Source: Pseudoalteromonas luteoviolacea
GTDB taxonomy: Bacteria; Pseudomonadota; Gammaproteobacteria; Enterobacterales; Alteromonadaceae
NCBI RefSeq assembly: GCF_001696455.1
Contig: NZ_MAUJ01000003.1
Span: 200,735 to 264,734 of the forward strand
Direction of reading: 5' to 3'
Length of the DNA: 64,000 nt
In this document: piece by piece, positions 24,946-34,815 of the stretch
How positions within the stretch are numbered: the first letter of the stretch is position 1
Layout of the letters: the number at the start of each line of letters is the position of its first letter
Translations under genes and position numbers: made by a program
Notes under the pieces: generated by a model
What the model was told of the DNA's origin: nothing
The model's database searches: none
The model's input: the letters and a program-made list of their open reading frames with translations, nothing else

Positions 24946-26694
24946 ATGAAAAAGCTTCTTCTCGCCACAGTGACAGGCGCAGCAATTGCGTCAGGTGCTT
25001 ATGTGGTTTCGCAACAGGAAAAAGGTTATACGCCTCTGCCGCAGTTGGACTATGTACCAGCTGACAGTATCTTTTTTTGGTCGCAGCTAGAAAGCTTCCC
25101 TTACTTAAATTACCTCGATGTATTACCTGAAGCCTTCAAGAGCACATATCAAGTCAATGCATTTGTAGAAGAAATGAAGGGGCAAGGATCAGAGCTTGAT
25201 AAAAACGCGCTGTTTTTCCTGAATTTGGTTGAGCAATACGCAAAAAGCCTCGAGTCGTCAACCAACTTTGCAAATATTTGGGGCGCCGACAATGAACTAA
25301 AGTTGTTGTCATATACCGTTGGTTTGTTACCCGTATTGAGAGCCGAATTGGGGAATGTTGACGCATTTAAAAAGACGCTAACAGAAGCTGCCGATAAAGC
25401 TGGTGTGACGTATACAGACAGTGACGTCGATGGCACGCCCGTAACTAAGTTCACTATTGAACACGAGGGCCAAAAGGTTTTTGACCTTGTGCTCGCAACT
25501 CAAGGCAAGTGGACAACGATTACGGCGGATACTCCGTTTAATAGCCCTGAAGACTTAAAAGTTGCATTGGCTATCAGCAAACCAGCTAAAAGCTTAAGTT
25601 CGACAGGTAAAGTCGAACGTTACATCAAAGATTATCAGTTTGATGGCGCGTCACTTGCGTACTTGGACAATAAGTTGTTGGTGGACACCTTAACTGCCAA
25701 AGACCCTCAAAGCACCGCAGTTAAAATGCTGGACAATATATTAGCAATGGCTGGCAACCCTGCAGCATTGGATATGGTCCGCAATGAAGCTTGTCAAAAA
25801 GACTTCTCTGACATGGCAAATAAATGGCCAGCGGTTGTTTCGGGAACGAACCACTTTGATGTCACTACAAACCAAGTAAACATCGATGTTTCTACTATTG
25901 TCGCTTCAACCGACCAGAAAATCCTCAATGCCATTTCGAATTTAAGAGGGTTTGTGCCCGCACATACCCAAACCGCAGAAAACGGCCTTGTCACACTCGG
26001 GTTAGGGTTAAATGCAGCTCAACTTTCACCAACTGTTAATACACTCTGGGCAGCATTTTCAGGTGCCGAATTCACTTGTCAGCCACTGGTCATGGCACAA
26101 GCGCAAAGTAAAGATGTCAACCCGGCGATGCTTGCAATGGCAACAGGTATGCTTGGCTCTCTACAGGGCGTTAGCTTCAGTATTTTTGATGTAGATATTG
26201 CTGAGAAAGTGGACCAACCCGGCGAAGTCGAATTTTCTAAGCTAAGTGGGCTTGTCACTGTTTCTGCTAATGACGCTACAGCACTGTTCAACATGGCGAA
26301 AAGCCTTGCACCAGAATTTTCGAGCGTCAACTTGCCGGAAGATGGCACCCCAGTGAAAGTAAACGACTTTTTGCCACCGGAGTATGAATTAGATAAACCA
26401 CTGTACTTGGCGTTAAAAGGGCAACATATCGCTTTATATAGTGGCGAAGAAGCAACAAAGCATGCTGACGCGTTAACGGCTCAAGTAGTCGAAGCAAATG
26501 GGATGATTTCGTTTGGTTTAGATGCTAAAAAACTTGTGCCTTTGATAGAGAAAGGTTCAAAACTGAGCAGCGAAGAATTTCCTGAAGAGCTACACAACCT
26601 ATTTGGTGACGGTTATCAAATGCATTTAAATTTTGATGCCAATAACCAAGGCTTGGTTACAGACGTTCAAATGAACGTTAAAAAACACAATTAA
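24946..26694 (+). CDS. Large exported protein of unknown function
   Basis: 582 residues from ATG 24946, chosen over the frame-opening ATG at 24901 because GGAGT precedes it and it begins a signal-like segment (MKKLLLATVTGAAIASGAYVVS). The body repeats a pattern 'YVPADSIFFWSQLE ... LDYLPEAF', then several aligned halves containing 'LSLGL...KKLVPL' type strands. It is acidic and soluble, probably periplasmic. It loosely resembles DUF3352-like proteins, but I cannot confirm a family. It has no gene partner; a short hairpin follows the stop (26708-26731). Confidence 0.65.
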   Translation: MKKLLLATVTGAAIASGAYVVSQQEKGYTPLPQLDYVPADSIFFWSQLESFPYLNYLDVLPEAFKSTYQVNAFVEEMKGQGSELDKNALFFLNLVEQYAKSLESSTNFANIWGADNELKLLSYTVGLLPVLRAELGNVDAFKKTLTEAADKAGVTYTDSDVDGTPVTKFTIEHEGQKVFDLVLATQGKWTTITADTPFNSPEDLKVALAISKPAKSLSSTGKVERYIKDYQFDGASLAYLDNKLLVDTLTAKDPQSTAVKMLDNILAMAGNPAALDMVRNEACQKDFSDMANKWPAVVSGTNHFDVTTNQVNIDVSTIVASTDQKILNAISNLRGFVPAHTQTAENGLVTLGLGLNAAQLSPTVNTLWAAFSGAEFTCQPLVMAQAQSKDVNPAMLAMATGMLGSLQGVSFSIFDVDIAEKVDQPGEVEFSKLSGLVTVSANDATALFNMAKSLAPEFSSVNLPEDGTPVKVNDFLPPEYELDKPLYLALKGQHIALYSGEEATKHADALTAQVVEANGMISFGLDAKKLVPLIEKGSKLSSEEFPEELHNLFGDGYQMHLNFDANNQGLVTDVQMNVKKHN

Positions 26695-26707
26695 GCACGC
26701 TTTATAA

Positions 26708-26731
26708 GTGAGCATGTTTTGCCATGCTCAC
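26708..26731 (+). terminator. Possible terminator hairpin
   Basis: Arms GTGAGCATG / CATGCTCAC form a 9-bp stem 14 bp after the stop codon at 26694. There is no T-run, so confidence is modest. Confidence 0.45.
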
Positions 26732-26847
26732 TCTCCTACCATACCCTCTCAAATATTAATTTACACGTATAAAGAGCAGTCATTTCAATTGCCTAAAAAT
26801 TGTGCTTATTATAGTTGTGCAATTTATTAGACAAAATAAGGAATGTT

Positions 26848-27687
26848 ATGCAGCTCAAGAACAAAACTAAATTACTGCTATTACTGAGTGCCATGTGGGC
26901 CTCAACAAACAGTTTCGCACAAGACAAATCTCAAGAAGCCCCTCTGTTACTCATCGGCGCTTCATTTGCCAATGGTTCAATGCCCTATTTCGACAACTTG
27001 GAAGCGCCATTGGGCGGTATTGCCATCAACGGAGGTCGATACCTTTCCCTTGGCAACGCGCTTATCCGTGAGCGCAGACTTTCAGGGCATTTGATCAATG
27101 AAGGTCAGGCGGGCGCGACAACCTTTGATAGGCTCACTTGCTTTCCCGGGCCTGAGTGCGTTGGTCCTGGATGGGAAGGCTATGAGAAGCAATTAACCAA
27201 AGCACTAAGTCGCGTAAAAACAGCGCAAGGAAGTTACACAGCAAAATATGTTGTCATTATTCGCGGCAATGATTGCAATCACCCAGATGCTTTTGGTATT
27301 CCAATGGCTGAAACGTCAGAATGTAGCGTTGAACAAATGCATCAGTATACAGATACTTTTGTAAACGTTGCAAAGCGAGCACTTGCAGCGGGTGTCACGC
27401 CTATTTTTTCAAGCCCACCAAGGTATGAGAATATAGAGTGGGAAACACTAAGGCAGCGCTTTAACTGGCCTTGGATTGTGAGTAAAGATAACTACGAACA
27501 ATTTGCTGAGATCCGCTTGAACCGCCTGAAGCAAGAAGTGCCTGAGGCACTATTTTTGGATATTTGGCGAGGTTTCACGCCAATGGACGATGGTTTGCAC
27601 CCTGATAGAATAACAATGCAACGTGCCGCCAAACGCATCGCAAAAGCCATCAAGAAACATCAAAGACAGCAAATAGATACTGAATAG
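26848..27687 (+). CDS. SGNH/GDSL-type hydrolase, exported
   Basis: 279 residues from ATG 26848 (AAGGA upstream); signal peptide MQLKNKTKLLLLLSAMWASTNSFA. SGNH-like blocks: LLLIGASFANGS (nucleophile Ser in a GAS rather than GDS context), GGRYLSLGNAL and AGATTFDRL near the oxyanion glycine, RGNDCN (block III Asn) and DGLHPDRI (Asp-His of the triad). It probably hydrolyses an ester or acetyl group on an extracellular or periplasmic substrate. Three cysteines (TCFPGPECVGP, NDCNH) may form disulfides. It converges on the TonB receptor at 27768 across a shared terminator. Confidence 0.75.
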   Translation: MQLKNKTKLLLLLSAMWASTNSFAQDKSQEAPLLLIGASFANGSMPYFDNLEAPLGGIAINGGRYLSLGNALIRERRLSGHLINEGQAGATTFDRLTCFPGPECVGPGWEGYEKQLTKALSRVKTAQGSYTAKYVVIIRGNDCNHPDAFGIPMAETSECSVEQMHQYTDTFVNVAKRALAAGVTPIFSSPPRYENIEWETLRQRFNWPWIVSKDNYEQFAEIRLNRLKQEVPEALFLDIWRGFTPMDDGLHPDRITMQRAAKRIAKAIKKHQRQQIDTE

Positions 27688-27712
27688 TAAATCAGCTACA
27701 TATTAAACAACT

Positions 27713-27743
27713 AAGCGCTCAGGGCAAATTGCCTAGAGCGCTT
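27713..27743. terminator. Bidirectional terminator
   Basis: Outer arms AAGCGCTC (27713-27720) and GAGCGCTT (27736-27743), with an inner GGC/GCC pairing, form a stable hairpin between convergent genes. Confidence 0.75.
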
Positions 27744-27767
27744 CATTCAGGGAGTTTTTAAAGCTGT

Positions 27768-30575
27768 TTAAAAAGTGTACTTAGCGCGAATATAAAACGT
27801 TGTACCCAAGAAAGCTGCACTGTATGCTCCAATTGAGTTTGTGTTACCAGCCGATCTGCGCATAACCCTTCTAGGTTCAGTATTGAACACGTTGTTGATA
27901 CCTAACGCATACTCCCAATGATCGGAGGCGATGTAGTTCACATTTACATTCGAATATGACCAACCGTCAATGGTGTACTTGGTTGGCTCACCTTGCTCAG
28001 GGCGACCGTCTGTTTCTGCTTCACCCAAATAATACGTAAACCAGTTCGCAGAGATATTGTCATACAGCCAATTAACGCTGAAATTCATCTTGTTCTTTGG
28101 CTGGAACCCACCATTACTAGAATCGGTACCTACATAATCAGTCACGCCACCATCAAAGATACTGATCTCATGCTTGAGTGCACGGTGCCAGTTCACACCA
28201 ACTCTAAAGTCGCCATATTGTGAGGTTCTAAACTTATAGAATGCTTCACTATCAATACCACGATAGTGGGACGCATTTAAGTTTTCATTGTAAGTATCCA
28301 CACCCAGTAAAACACCTTTTAATGGGCCTGATTGATAACGATGTATATCATCACAGAAATCACCTGTTTCATTACACAGCTCTATCTTTCTCTGAGCCCT
28401 AAAGGTCGAGATTGTATTTTCAAGTTCGATATCGTAGTAGTCGAATGTCAGAGAGAGTCCGTCAATAGCTTGAGGTGTAAACACTAAACCGAATGTCTTG
28501 ATAACAGCAGTTTCAGGCTCAAGATCTGGGTTTCCGCCCGTATTGGTTCGAATCATATCTAAACCATCTCTAAAGCCTGAAGCAGGGGCGCCCGTTTTCA
28601 AACATCCCGCGTCGTTTTCTTGAGTCAATGGCCTAATTGGCCCATCAGCGCCGGTTTTACATGGATCGGTACCGTTCTCGAACGAAGGAAGTTGGCCTTT
28701 AAATAGCTCTTGAATATTGGCCGCTCTAAATGCTTGGCTGATCGTCGAACGTACACTGAATTCATCATTCACAGTCCAAAAGATAGATGCCTTAGAGTTC
28801 GTCGTGTTACCTGCACCTGTACTGTAATTTGAGTATCGGCTAGCGAGGTTAAGCTCTAGCGAATCGGCAAACGGCGCACCTGAAAGGAGCGGAATATTTA
28901 ACTCAACATATGCTTCTGAGACATTATAGCCCCCCCCTGTTGGTCTACCATTACCATCAGTAGTCATCGCGTGGACGGCATTACTGTCTGTTTGCTTTAA
29001 CCCTTCTAATTCCATGTAGCTAACGCCGGAAGCAATGCCCACGTCACCTGCTGGTAACGTCATCAAAGTGCCTGTTACGTCGAAAGTAGCTGTTTTAATT
29101 GATGAGTAACCATAGCTGACGTTTGCCCAATCACCAGAGACATATTCCATTGCCCCTTCTGGCTGAGTTTGTCCTGGTTGCAAAAAGATATTCAATGGTA
29201 CACACGTTGATGAAATAAATTTCACAACCTCCGGTCCAACACCACATCTGAGTGTGCCACTTTCGTCAAAGTGTGTTGGTCCAACCGCTTCACGCACACG
29301 CGCCCAGTTAAATACTCCCTCACGCGTTTCTTGGCTCTCATAGCGACCAAATGTGTAGCCTGCCTGCCATGACCACACCTCATCAAAATCACCACTCAAT
29401 CCTAACGCGATATGGAATTGATTGGCATCAAAACGACTTTGGCGTGGGCCAAACTCATTCATACGCTTAGACCATTTATAAATGTCATAGCTTTGACCGT
29501 TTGCATCTTTAGGCCCAAATTGCTGATTATAATAATTATCCTTTGAGATTGGGATATCATCATAACCACCAATCCATGGGATCAAGGGCTGTGCTGCCGA
29601 ATTTGAATCATTGTTTCTATGGGTATACAGCACTTCAAAATCGAGTACTACATTCTCTGAACTGAACGCTTGCCCAACATCATAATTAGCAAATGCCGAC
29701 ATACTGTAGACTTCTGTAGGCTGCTGGAGAAAAGACTGTTCGAAATAGTTATAAGAATCGGCACTTGTGTATTCATGAAATTCACCGTAATCAGGCCCTT
29801 GTGTTAGGCGTCTACCATCGGGATCAGTAACCGCAGTCCAAGGTAGCCAATAACTTCCATCAGGTACGAGTGAACCGTCATTTTGTAATGCGACTGGCGC
29901 TTCTGAGAATGGAATGTCTTTAGAATGAATCACATCATCTTCTGAGTAACTAGCCGAAAAGGTCACACTACCTTTATCAGCAGCAAAGCCAGACACCATC
30001 TCAATGTGTTTTTTTGCACCATCAAAATCAGTGTTATTGCCATAACTGGCACTGACTTCTAAGCCTTCAAAGTCTTTTTTGGTGATGATGTTAACCACGC
30101 CAGCAATTGCGTCTGAACCATAGATTGCAGATGCACCGTCCATCAGTACTTCAACACGCTCGACAATACTGGTAGGGATTGCACCGAGGTCAACAGAAGA
30201 ATCAGCACCTTTACCACCGTATGGTAAACGCTTATTGTTTAATAAAACGAGTGTCCTGTTCGTACCGATACCACGCAGATTAAACCTAACGGCGCCACTG
30301 CCATTTGCACTCAGTGAGTTTTCTGTAGGCTGTGATACCGTCATCGTTTGTAGAATATCACCAATATTTTTATATGGGCTCGCTTTAATAGCCTCTTTAT
30401 CGATAACCGTTACAGCACCTGCAGACACCAAATTCGTTCGTGCTATGCGCGACCCTGTAACTACAATTTTCTCAACTTCATTTTCTGCTGTTTCATTTGC
30501 TTGCGCTTCGTAAGGCGCAAACGAACTCAATATAGCTAGGGATATTAAGTTGTATAAGAATGATGTTTTCTTCAT
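27768..30575 (-). CDS. TonB-dependent receptor
   Basis: 935 residues from ATG 30575, preferred to the upstream TTG because GAGAGAAG and a signal peptide (MKKTSFLYNLISLAILSSFAPYEAQA) match it. TonB-box region EKIVVTGSRIARTN; plug motifs (VRFNLRGIGTNRTLVLLNNKRL, RVEVLMDGASAIYGSDAIAGVVNII); barrel with cysteine pairs in loops (KIELCNETGDFCDD); terminal YIRAKYTF. Of the same class as the receptors at 13627 and 58191, likely for a complex nutrient. Two GGAACGTTC palindromes upstream suggest control by a dedicated local or distant repressor, but no such regulator gene is adjacent. Confidence 0.9.
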   Translation of the reverse strand: MKKTSFLYNLISLAILSSFAPYEAQANETAENEVEKIVVTGSRIARTNLVSAGAVTVIDKEAIKASPYKNIGDILQTMTVSQPTENSLSANGSGAVRFNLRGIGTNRTLVLLNNKRLPYGGKGADSSVDLGAIPTSIVERVEVLMDGASAIYGSDAIAGVVNIITKKDFEGLEVSASYGNNTDFDGAKKHIEMVSGFAADKGSVTFSASYSEDDVIHSKDIPFSEAPVALQNDGSLVPDGSYWLPWTAVTDPDGRRLTQGPDYGEFHEYTSADSYNYFEQSFLQQPTEVYSMSAFANYDVGQAFSSENVVLDFEVLYTHRNNDSNSAAQPLIPWIGGYDDIPISKDNYYNQQFGPKDANGQSYDIYKWSKRMNEFGPRQSRFDANQFHIALGLSGDFDEVWSWQAGYTFGRYESQETREGVFNWARVREAVGPTHFDESGTLRCGVGPEVVKFISSTCVPLNIFLQPGQTQPEGAMEYVSGDWANVSYGYSSIKTATFDVTGTLMTLPAGDVGIASGVSYMELEGLKQTDSNAVHAMTTDGNGRPTGGGYNVSEAYVELNIPLLSGAPFADSLELNLASRYSNYSTGAGNTTNSKASIFWTVNDEFSVRSTISQAFRAANIQELFKGQLPSFENGTDPCKTGADGPIRPLTQENDAGCLKTGAPASGFRDGLDMIRTNTGGNPDLEPETAVIKTFGLVFTPQAIDGLSLTFDYYDIELENTISTFRAQRKIELCNETGDFCDDIHRYQSGPLKGVLLGVDTYNENLNASHYRGIDSEAFYKFRTSQYGDFRVGVNWHRALKHEISIFDGGVTDYVGTDSSNGGFQPKNKMNFSVNWLYDNISANWFTYYLGEAETDGRPEQGEPTKYTIDGWSYSNVNVNYIASDHWEYALGINNVFNTEPRRVMRRSAGNTNSIGAYSAAFLGTTFYIRAKYTF

Positions 30576-30590
30576 TTTTCTTCTCTCACC

Positions 30591-30600
30591 GGAACGTTCC
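30591..30600. promoter_or_regulatory. Palindromic operator candidate 1 (GGAACGTTCC)
   Basis: A perfect 10-bp palindrome sits 15 bp before the receptor start codon, abutting its ribosome-binding site. A 9-bp match recurs 121 bp upstream. The central AACGTT is the kind of core seen in LacI-type sites; the regulator is unknown. Confidence 0.45.
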
Positions 30601-30711
30601 AAACTGATAGTGTAAATCCCTTCTAATATTCTATTTATTGGGAATCTAACTACTTGACGGCCACACAGCAGAACTAACTCAGCAGTGCTTATTGTTATTT
30701 AAGCACCAATA

Positions 30712-30720
30712 GGAACGTTC
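30712..30720. promoter_or_regulatory. Palindromic operator candidate 2 (GGAACGTTC)
   Basis: A second copy of the same palindrome (9 of 10 bases), 136 bp upstream of the receptor start, flanks the presumed promoter on the other side. Confidence 0.4.
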
Positions 30721-31447
30721 AAAAATTATCCTTTAGTATATGTATATATTATAAATGCATATGTCATGTATATAGCGCTTTCAAGTTGAATAGTGACCTA
30801 AAAAATATTTATTTTGACGCACTGTTAAAACGTAAAAATGTATTTTCCAATCAGCCCAAAATGAAGTTATTCATACTTAAACGTGAAAGAAATATACAAA
30901 CACAGCAGCGTCATCAGCTGCTCACAGTGAAGGGAAATGTGAAAAAAGCGGTTTTATAGGTGTATGGGTTTTACCCACCTACCTTCATGAAAAATAGCTA
31001 ACATTATGATTGGCACATCATATTCCTTATCATATACCTGTAGCGGAAAATGACTTTATACTTAGATATTTCAATAAGTTAACAATAATTTGATAGGTGA
31101 TTCCTGATATATCTCGCACCGAACGTTAGGTAACCCTCAAAAGAGTTAAAGCCCACTGCTCCACCCACCTGTGGGGTATTTTTTACTGGTAAAATCTTGT
31201 TTTCAAGAGAAAGGTTTTCATCTTTTTTTATTGATCACTAGTTTCATGTCCTCATTCCTTAAATCGATCATAGTTCTTTGAACATGTTAAAAAGCCTCCG
31301 CAATTTATTGAGTTCATAATTTGAGTAAGGACTGTATAGAGGGGGAGTCAACTTAAGTAACTAGGTGTGCTTGGTAGAGGGAGTTATAGGTCGAGCCCTG
31401 ATGCTCGACACTATTTACGTTGGAGATTTCAATTCAATATTGGCTGT
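30721..31447. other. Non-coding intergenic stretch with a terminator-like hairpin
   Basis: About 730 bp without a supported gene. CCCAC-CT-GTGGG at 31164-31175 followed by GTATTTTTT looks like a plus-strand terminator although no plus-strand gene precedes it. TCGAGC-CCTGAT-GCTCGA at 31391-31408 may end the minus-strand operon starting at 34582. A third AACGTT occurs near 31126. Confidence 0.4.
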
Positions 31448-32566
31448 CTAACTGTTACCACGCCACTTTTTGAATGCTGATGAGTTAACAAACTCAACCC
31501 CATCATCCAATTCAACCAAATCTTGCTTAAGAAAGTTTAATTCATATTTTTCTTCTGCCACACTCAAAATCTCAACGGCATATTCAAACTCTTTCATGTT
31601 AATCGCTAGTTGTGCAGCAAAGACATAATTTATAAAGTCTTCTCCACCCAAATAAAACAGATCATGAATACCACGCCATACGGCAGAATAATCTCCAACT
31701 TCCAAATGAATAGCACTTTTCTCTAGGATATAAAATGGATCTCTCTTAAGGATGTCCGGTGCGTCATTCAACAACTCAAGCGCTTGTCTATGCGCTTTTT
31801 TACGTTTGTAGTACTGAAGCCAACCTATATTTGTGCGGTCTTCTGGTTTTATGATTTTCGCTAATTCGTCAACAAAGGAATGCGATTCATTGGAGGGGGT
31901 TGCCTGAGCCAGCTTCCAAAGGCTGACCTGAAGAAGTACGTTTTCTTTAGCTGCATCAGATAGGCTATTCAATTGCGACTGCGCCTGAACAAAGTCCTTG
32001 CGCATCAGGCTGGCAATAATTTTTGCGAATATTTCTTGCTGGGGTTTCTCCAGTTTGGCTTGCGAATTCGCGATAGCAGCAAAACCCAAAACGCTTTCGG
32101 ATAAGCTTTCAAATTTCACATCGGTTAGATAGCGGCCATCTCTCCACACGAGATGAAAGTAAAAGGCCCCTTCATCTGTTTCAAATCGATAAAAGCTTTG
32201 CCAGAAGCCTTCCCCCTTTTCATCTGTGCCGAGGTAATTAAACTCTCCAAGCGTATCAAGACTCTTTAAACCTTTTAGCAGCCCTTTAGTAAACACTTCA
32301 CCACTGACCTCAGCGTGACTGTCATAAGCTTCTTTGTAATGTCTTAATGTGGCATCAGCGTCGATAAATGAAGACGCCCCCATAATCCCATTCTGTTTAA
32401 TTGTCGCGAGAAATCGCTTGTTAAGTTGGTATGGTGAAAGGCGCTCCCCTTCAGCCATAATGGCAAGTTTAGGTGCTTGTATTACTTGTACGTTATTGCT
32501 CTTACATCCCACCAGCAATAAGTTCAACAATCCAAAAACAAGTACAACGTAGCTATTTCTTAACAT
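31448..32566 (-). CDS. Lipoprotein with helical repeats, partner of a DUF3857 protein
   Basis: 372 residues with signal MLRNSYVVLVFGLLNLLLVGC (lipobox). The first half has an NTF2-like or mixed alpha/beta look (FWQSFYRFETDEGAFYFHLVWRDG). The second half is all-helical with TPR-like spacing (LLNDAPDILKRDPFYILEKSAIHLEVGDYSAVW). Its start overlaps the ribosome-binding zone 3 bp after the stop of the DUF3857/transglutaminase gene, so they are one transcription unit. Specific function is unknown. Confidence 0.75.
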   Translation of the reverse strand: MLRNSYVVLVFGLLNLLLVGCKSNNVQVIQAPKLAIMAEGERLSPYQLNKRFLATIKQNGIMGASSFIDADATLRHYKEAYDSHAEVSGEVFTKGLLKGLKSLDTLGEFNYLGTDEKGEGFWQSFYRFETDEGAFYFHLVWRDGRYLTDVKFESLSESVLGFAAIANSQAKLEKPQQEIFAKIIASLMRKDFVQAQSQLNSLSDAAKENVLLQVSLWKLAQATPSNESHSFVDELAKIIKPEDRTNIGWLQYYKRKKAHRQALELLNDAPDILKRDPFYILEKSAIHLEVGDYSAVWRGIHDLFYLGGEDFINYVFAAQLAINMKEFEYAVEILSVAEEKYELNFLKQDLVELDDGVEFVNSSAFKKWRGNS

Positions 32567-32569
32567 TCA

Positions 32570-34582
32570 TTATTCCTCAGATTGTTGGGCATTTTGCTTG
32601 ATGTTATTGAGCATCACATCAAATTTAGCATCGACAGGCTGTCTAATGACATTGGTTACCATTCCCCAATACCCTTTGAGATCATTTATTTTTTTCAAGT
32701 TTGATATATGCTTTGCCACATCTGATTTAGGTACATATGAGCTGAGGCTGCGATACTCATTGGTCAAAGTGAGTCGTTTTTTATCGTATCTCAGCTGTGA
32801 GCTATATTGTAAGTATTTGCTGTTCACAACTTCGCTAAACTCTTGATTACTAAAATCTATATCCTCCGGTAAATGTAATGTCACCGCATGGACAACATCC
32901 ACAGGAAAACTCGTATGGAGTGGCGAACTTCTGCGTATAGATTTTGGCAACTTGGTGTAGTCATGAGCAAAGTTGGCATAGAAGCCAAATTCAGCCTCAT
33001 TTTTCTCGTTAACAACCCAAAAATTAGGTACTGAGTAATTTTCCTCAACTGTGATCGTGTTTGTCACAGGATCATCCAATACTTGCATTTTTTGCTCAAC
33101 TTCTAGACTTGGATAACTATTCGCGTAAAAATTTGCGTAACTATCTGCGATTGCATCTATACCTTGCGTCGCCATGCGATAGCGAAACGCCTCAGCATCA
33201 GCCCCTTTCATCGACGTTCGAATGTGCCACACGACTGGCGAAAAGTAGTTCGCAGAGAATATATCCTCTTTAACAATCACTTTGCTATTTCTAGTAGTCG
33301 GCGTCGCATCAATGATTGTCTGTTTTGTCTCATCAATGAGTAATGCTTTACCGTAATCAGGCTGATACAAGCTCTCTATATCACTGCCTTGGTATGACAT
33401 GGTTGCATCAACAAAATATTGGTTGCCATTAAATTCAATTCTGTTAATAACATGGTTAAATGCTTGATGTGTAGGTAGGTAGTCGGATATTTTCTCACGC
33501 TCAATAGATGACACAAGAACAGGCGAAGCTTTTACTTCTACCGCATCTAACAAGACTTTTAATAGCAAGGCTTTGTCTTTGCAATCACCATATCGATTTG
33601 CGAAGACTTCGTCAGGGCTGCGAGGAAGGTGCGAATTTACACCCAGTTCTAATCCTAAATAACGAATGTCTTCTTGCGTAAATCGAATGGCCTCGTTGAC
33701 TGCGTCGCGCTTTGCCATCTTCTGTAATTTGGTGATGTATGCCAACAGCGCTTCGTTTTTAACTTGGGTGTTTTCAAATAGGCTATTGGCCCACTCTTTT
33801 AGATGTTGCCAGTTTTGGTATTGAGAAAACTGAACATATGGATACGGTGTATACCAAGACGGCATATCGCTGTCTGCTAATATTTTTTTACTATCCAATA
33901 CTTCAATATGATATAAAGTCCCGTGCTCTGTGCTGCGAATCGTAGGCTGTAAGCTTTCTTGTGTCGTTTTTACTTGGAGTTTTCTTGTAGGATCTGTGAA
34001 TAGATTGAATGACACCTTGTCGATATCTACACTCCATCCAAAACTAGCAAAGTGTCCAAAGTTGCCATTAAAAACTGGATTCTGCCCTTTCATCGTATAG
34101 CTGTATTCAAGTTCATCTCCAACTCGAATATCCTTCAATAAAATCAGCGCCTCATACTCACCCGAGTATAGGTTTCCCTGTTGCTCGTCTTCTGCATTGA
34201 TGAGTTTTACTTGCTCTTTACCAACACTTTGTATGAGCTTATTGTTTCGATACACATGGACTTTATGGAAAGTCAGTTGTTCAAATGCGGGATTGAATCT
34301 AATTCTAATAGCAGCATTGTCTTGAACACCTGCACTATCAGTATATTGATACCGACTACGCACAAAGTAGGCAAAGTTGGCTTCTGTATTCACTTGCCTG
34401 TCAAGCAAACGGTAATGCATTGGTTTATCTAATTGAGCCGGGAGCTCAGTTAATGCAACATCGTTAACCCAGTTTGGTACTTGCCCAAAAGCAATTTCAG
34501 GTGCTTTATCAATCGCCTTAACCTGCCATGCAGTAGAAATAAAGAAAATTAATACAATATAAAGTGGCCACTTTGTCATCAT
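32570..34582 (-). CDS. Periplasmic DUF3857 / transglutaminase-like domain protein
   Basis: 670 residues; signal peptide MMTKWPLYIVLIFFISTAWQVKA. The N-terminal ~250 residues match DUF3857 (ASFGWSVDIDKVSFNLF, RVGDELEYSYTMKGQNP). The central transglutaminase-like domain has the Cys of RYGDCKDKALLLKVLLDA with HQAFNHVI (His) and FVDATMS (Asp), completing a Cys-His-Asp triad. The C-terminal domain is beta-rich. Such proteins occur in many Bacteroidetes and Gammaproteobacteria and are thought to act as envelope cysteine proteases or cross-linking enzymes; the substrate is unknown. It is followed by a 3-bp-spaced lipoprotein gene. Confidence 0.87.
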   Translation of the reverse strand: MMTKWPLYIVLIFFISTAWQVKAIDKAPEIAFGQVPNWVNDVALTELPAQLDKPMHYRLLDRQVNTEANFAYFVRSRYQYTDSAGVQDNAAIRIRFNPAFEQLTFHKVHVYRNNKLIQSVGKEQVKLINAEDEQQGNLYSGEYEALILLKDIRVGDELEYSYTMKGQNPVFNGNFGHFASFGWSVDIDKVSFNLFTDPTRKLQVKTTQESLQPTIRSTEHGTLYHIEVLDSKKILADSDMPSWYTPYPYVQFSQYQNWQHLKEWANSLFENTQVKNEALLAYITKLQKMAKRDAVNEAIRFTQEDIRYLGLELGVNSHLPRSPDEVFANRYGDCKDKALLLKVLLDAVEVKASPVLVSSIEREKISDYLPTHQAFNHVINRIEFNGNQYFVDATMSYQGSDIESLYQPDYGKALLIDETKQTIIDATPTTRNSKVIVKEDIFSANYFSPVVWHIRTSMKGADAEAFRYRMATQGIDAIADSYANFYANSYPSLEVEQKMQVLDDPVTNTITVEENYSVPNFWVVNEKNEAEFGFYANFAHDYTKLPKSIRRSSPLHTSFPVDVVHAVTLHLPEDIDFSNQEFSEVVNSKYLQYSSQLRYDKKRLTLTNEYRSLSSYVPKSDVAKHISNLKKINDLKGYWGMVTNVIRQPVDAKFDVMLNNIKQNAQQSEE

Positions 34583-34775
34583 GATTAGCCCTTGGATATG
34601 CCTGACGTCTAGTCGTTGTTATAAGACAAAGTACTGTACCTAAACACGTAATTTAATAGCAAGGTTTTTAAAAATAAATAATTTGTTATACCTCGCGTTA
34701 TCACATTAATCACACAAGGGTGTGTACTCAAACCAACGTTAATCACAGCACAATGGGCTATCAACATCCAACATA

Positions 34776-34798
34776 CGGCGACTGATGCTCAGTCGCCG
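34776..34798. terminator. Terminator hairpin of the ABC exporter operon
   Basis: Perfect 10-bp arms CGGCGACTGA / TCAGTCGCCG with a TGC loop, 17 bp beyond the permease stop codon. The T-tract on the minus strand is poor. Confidence 0.6.
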
Positions 34799-34815
34799 AA
34801 TAGGGTTCATCAAAG

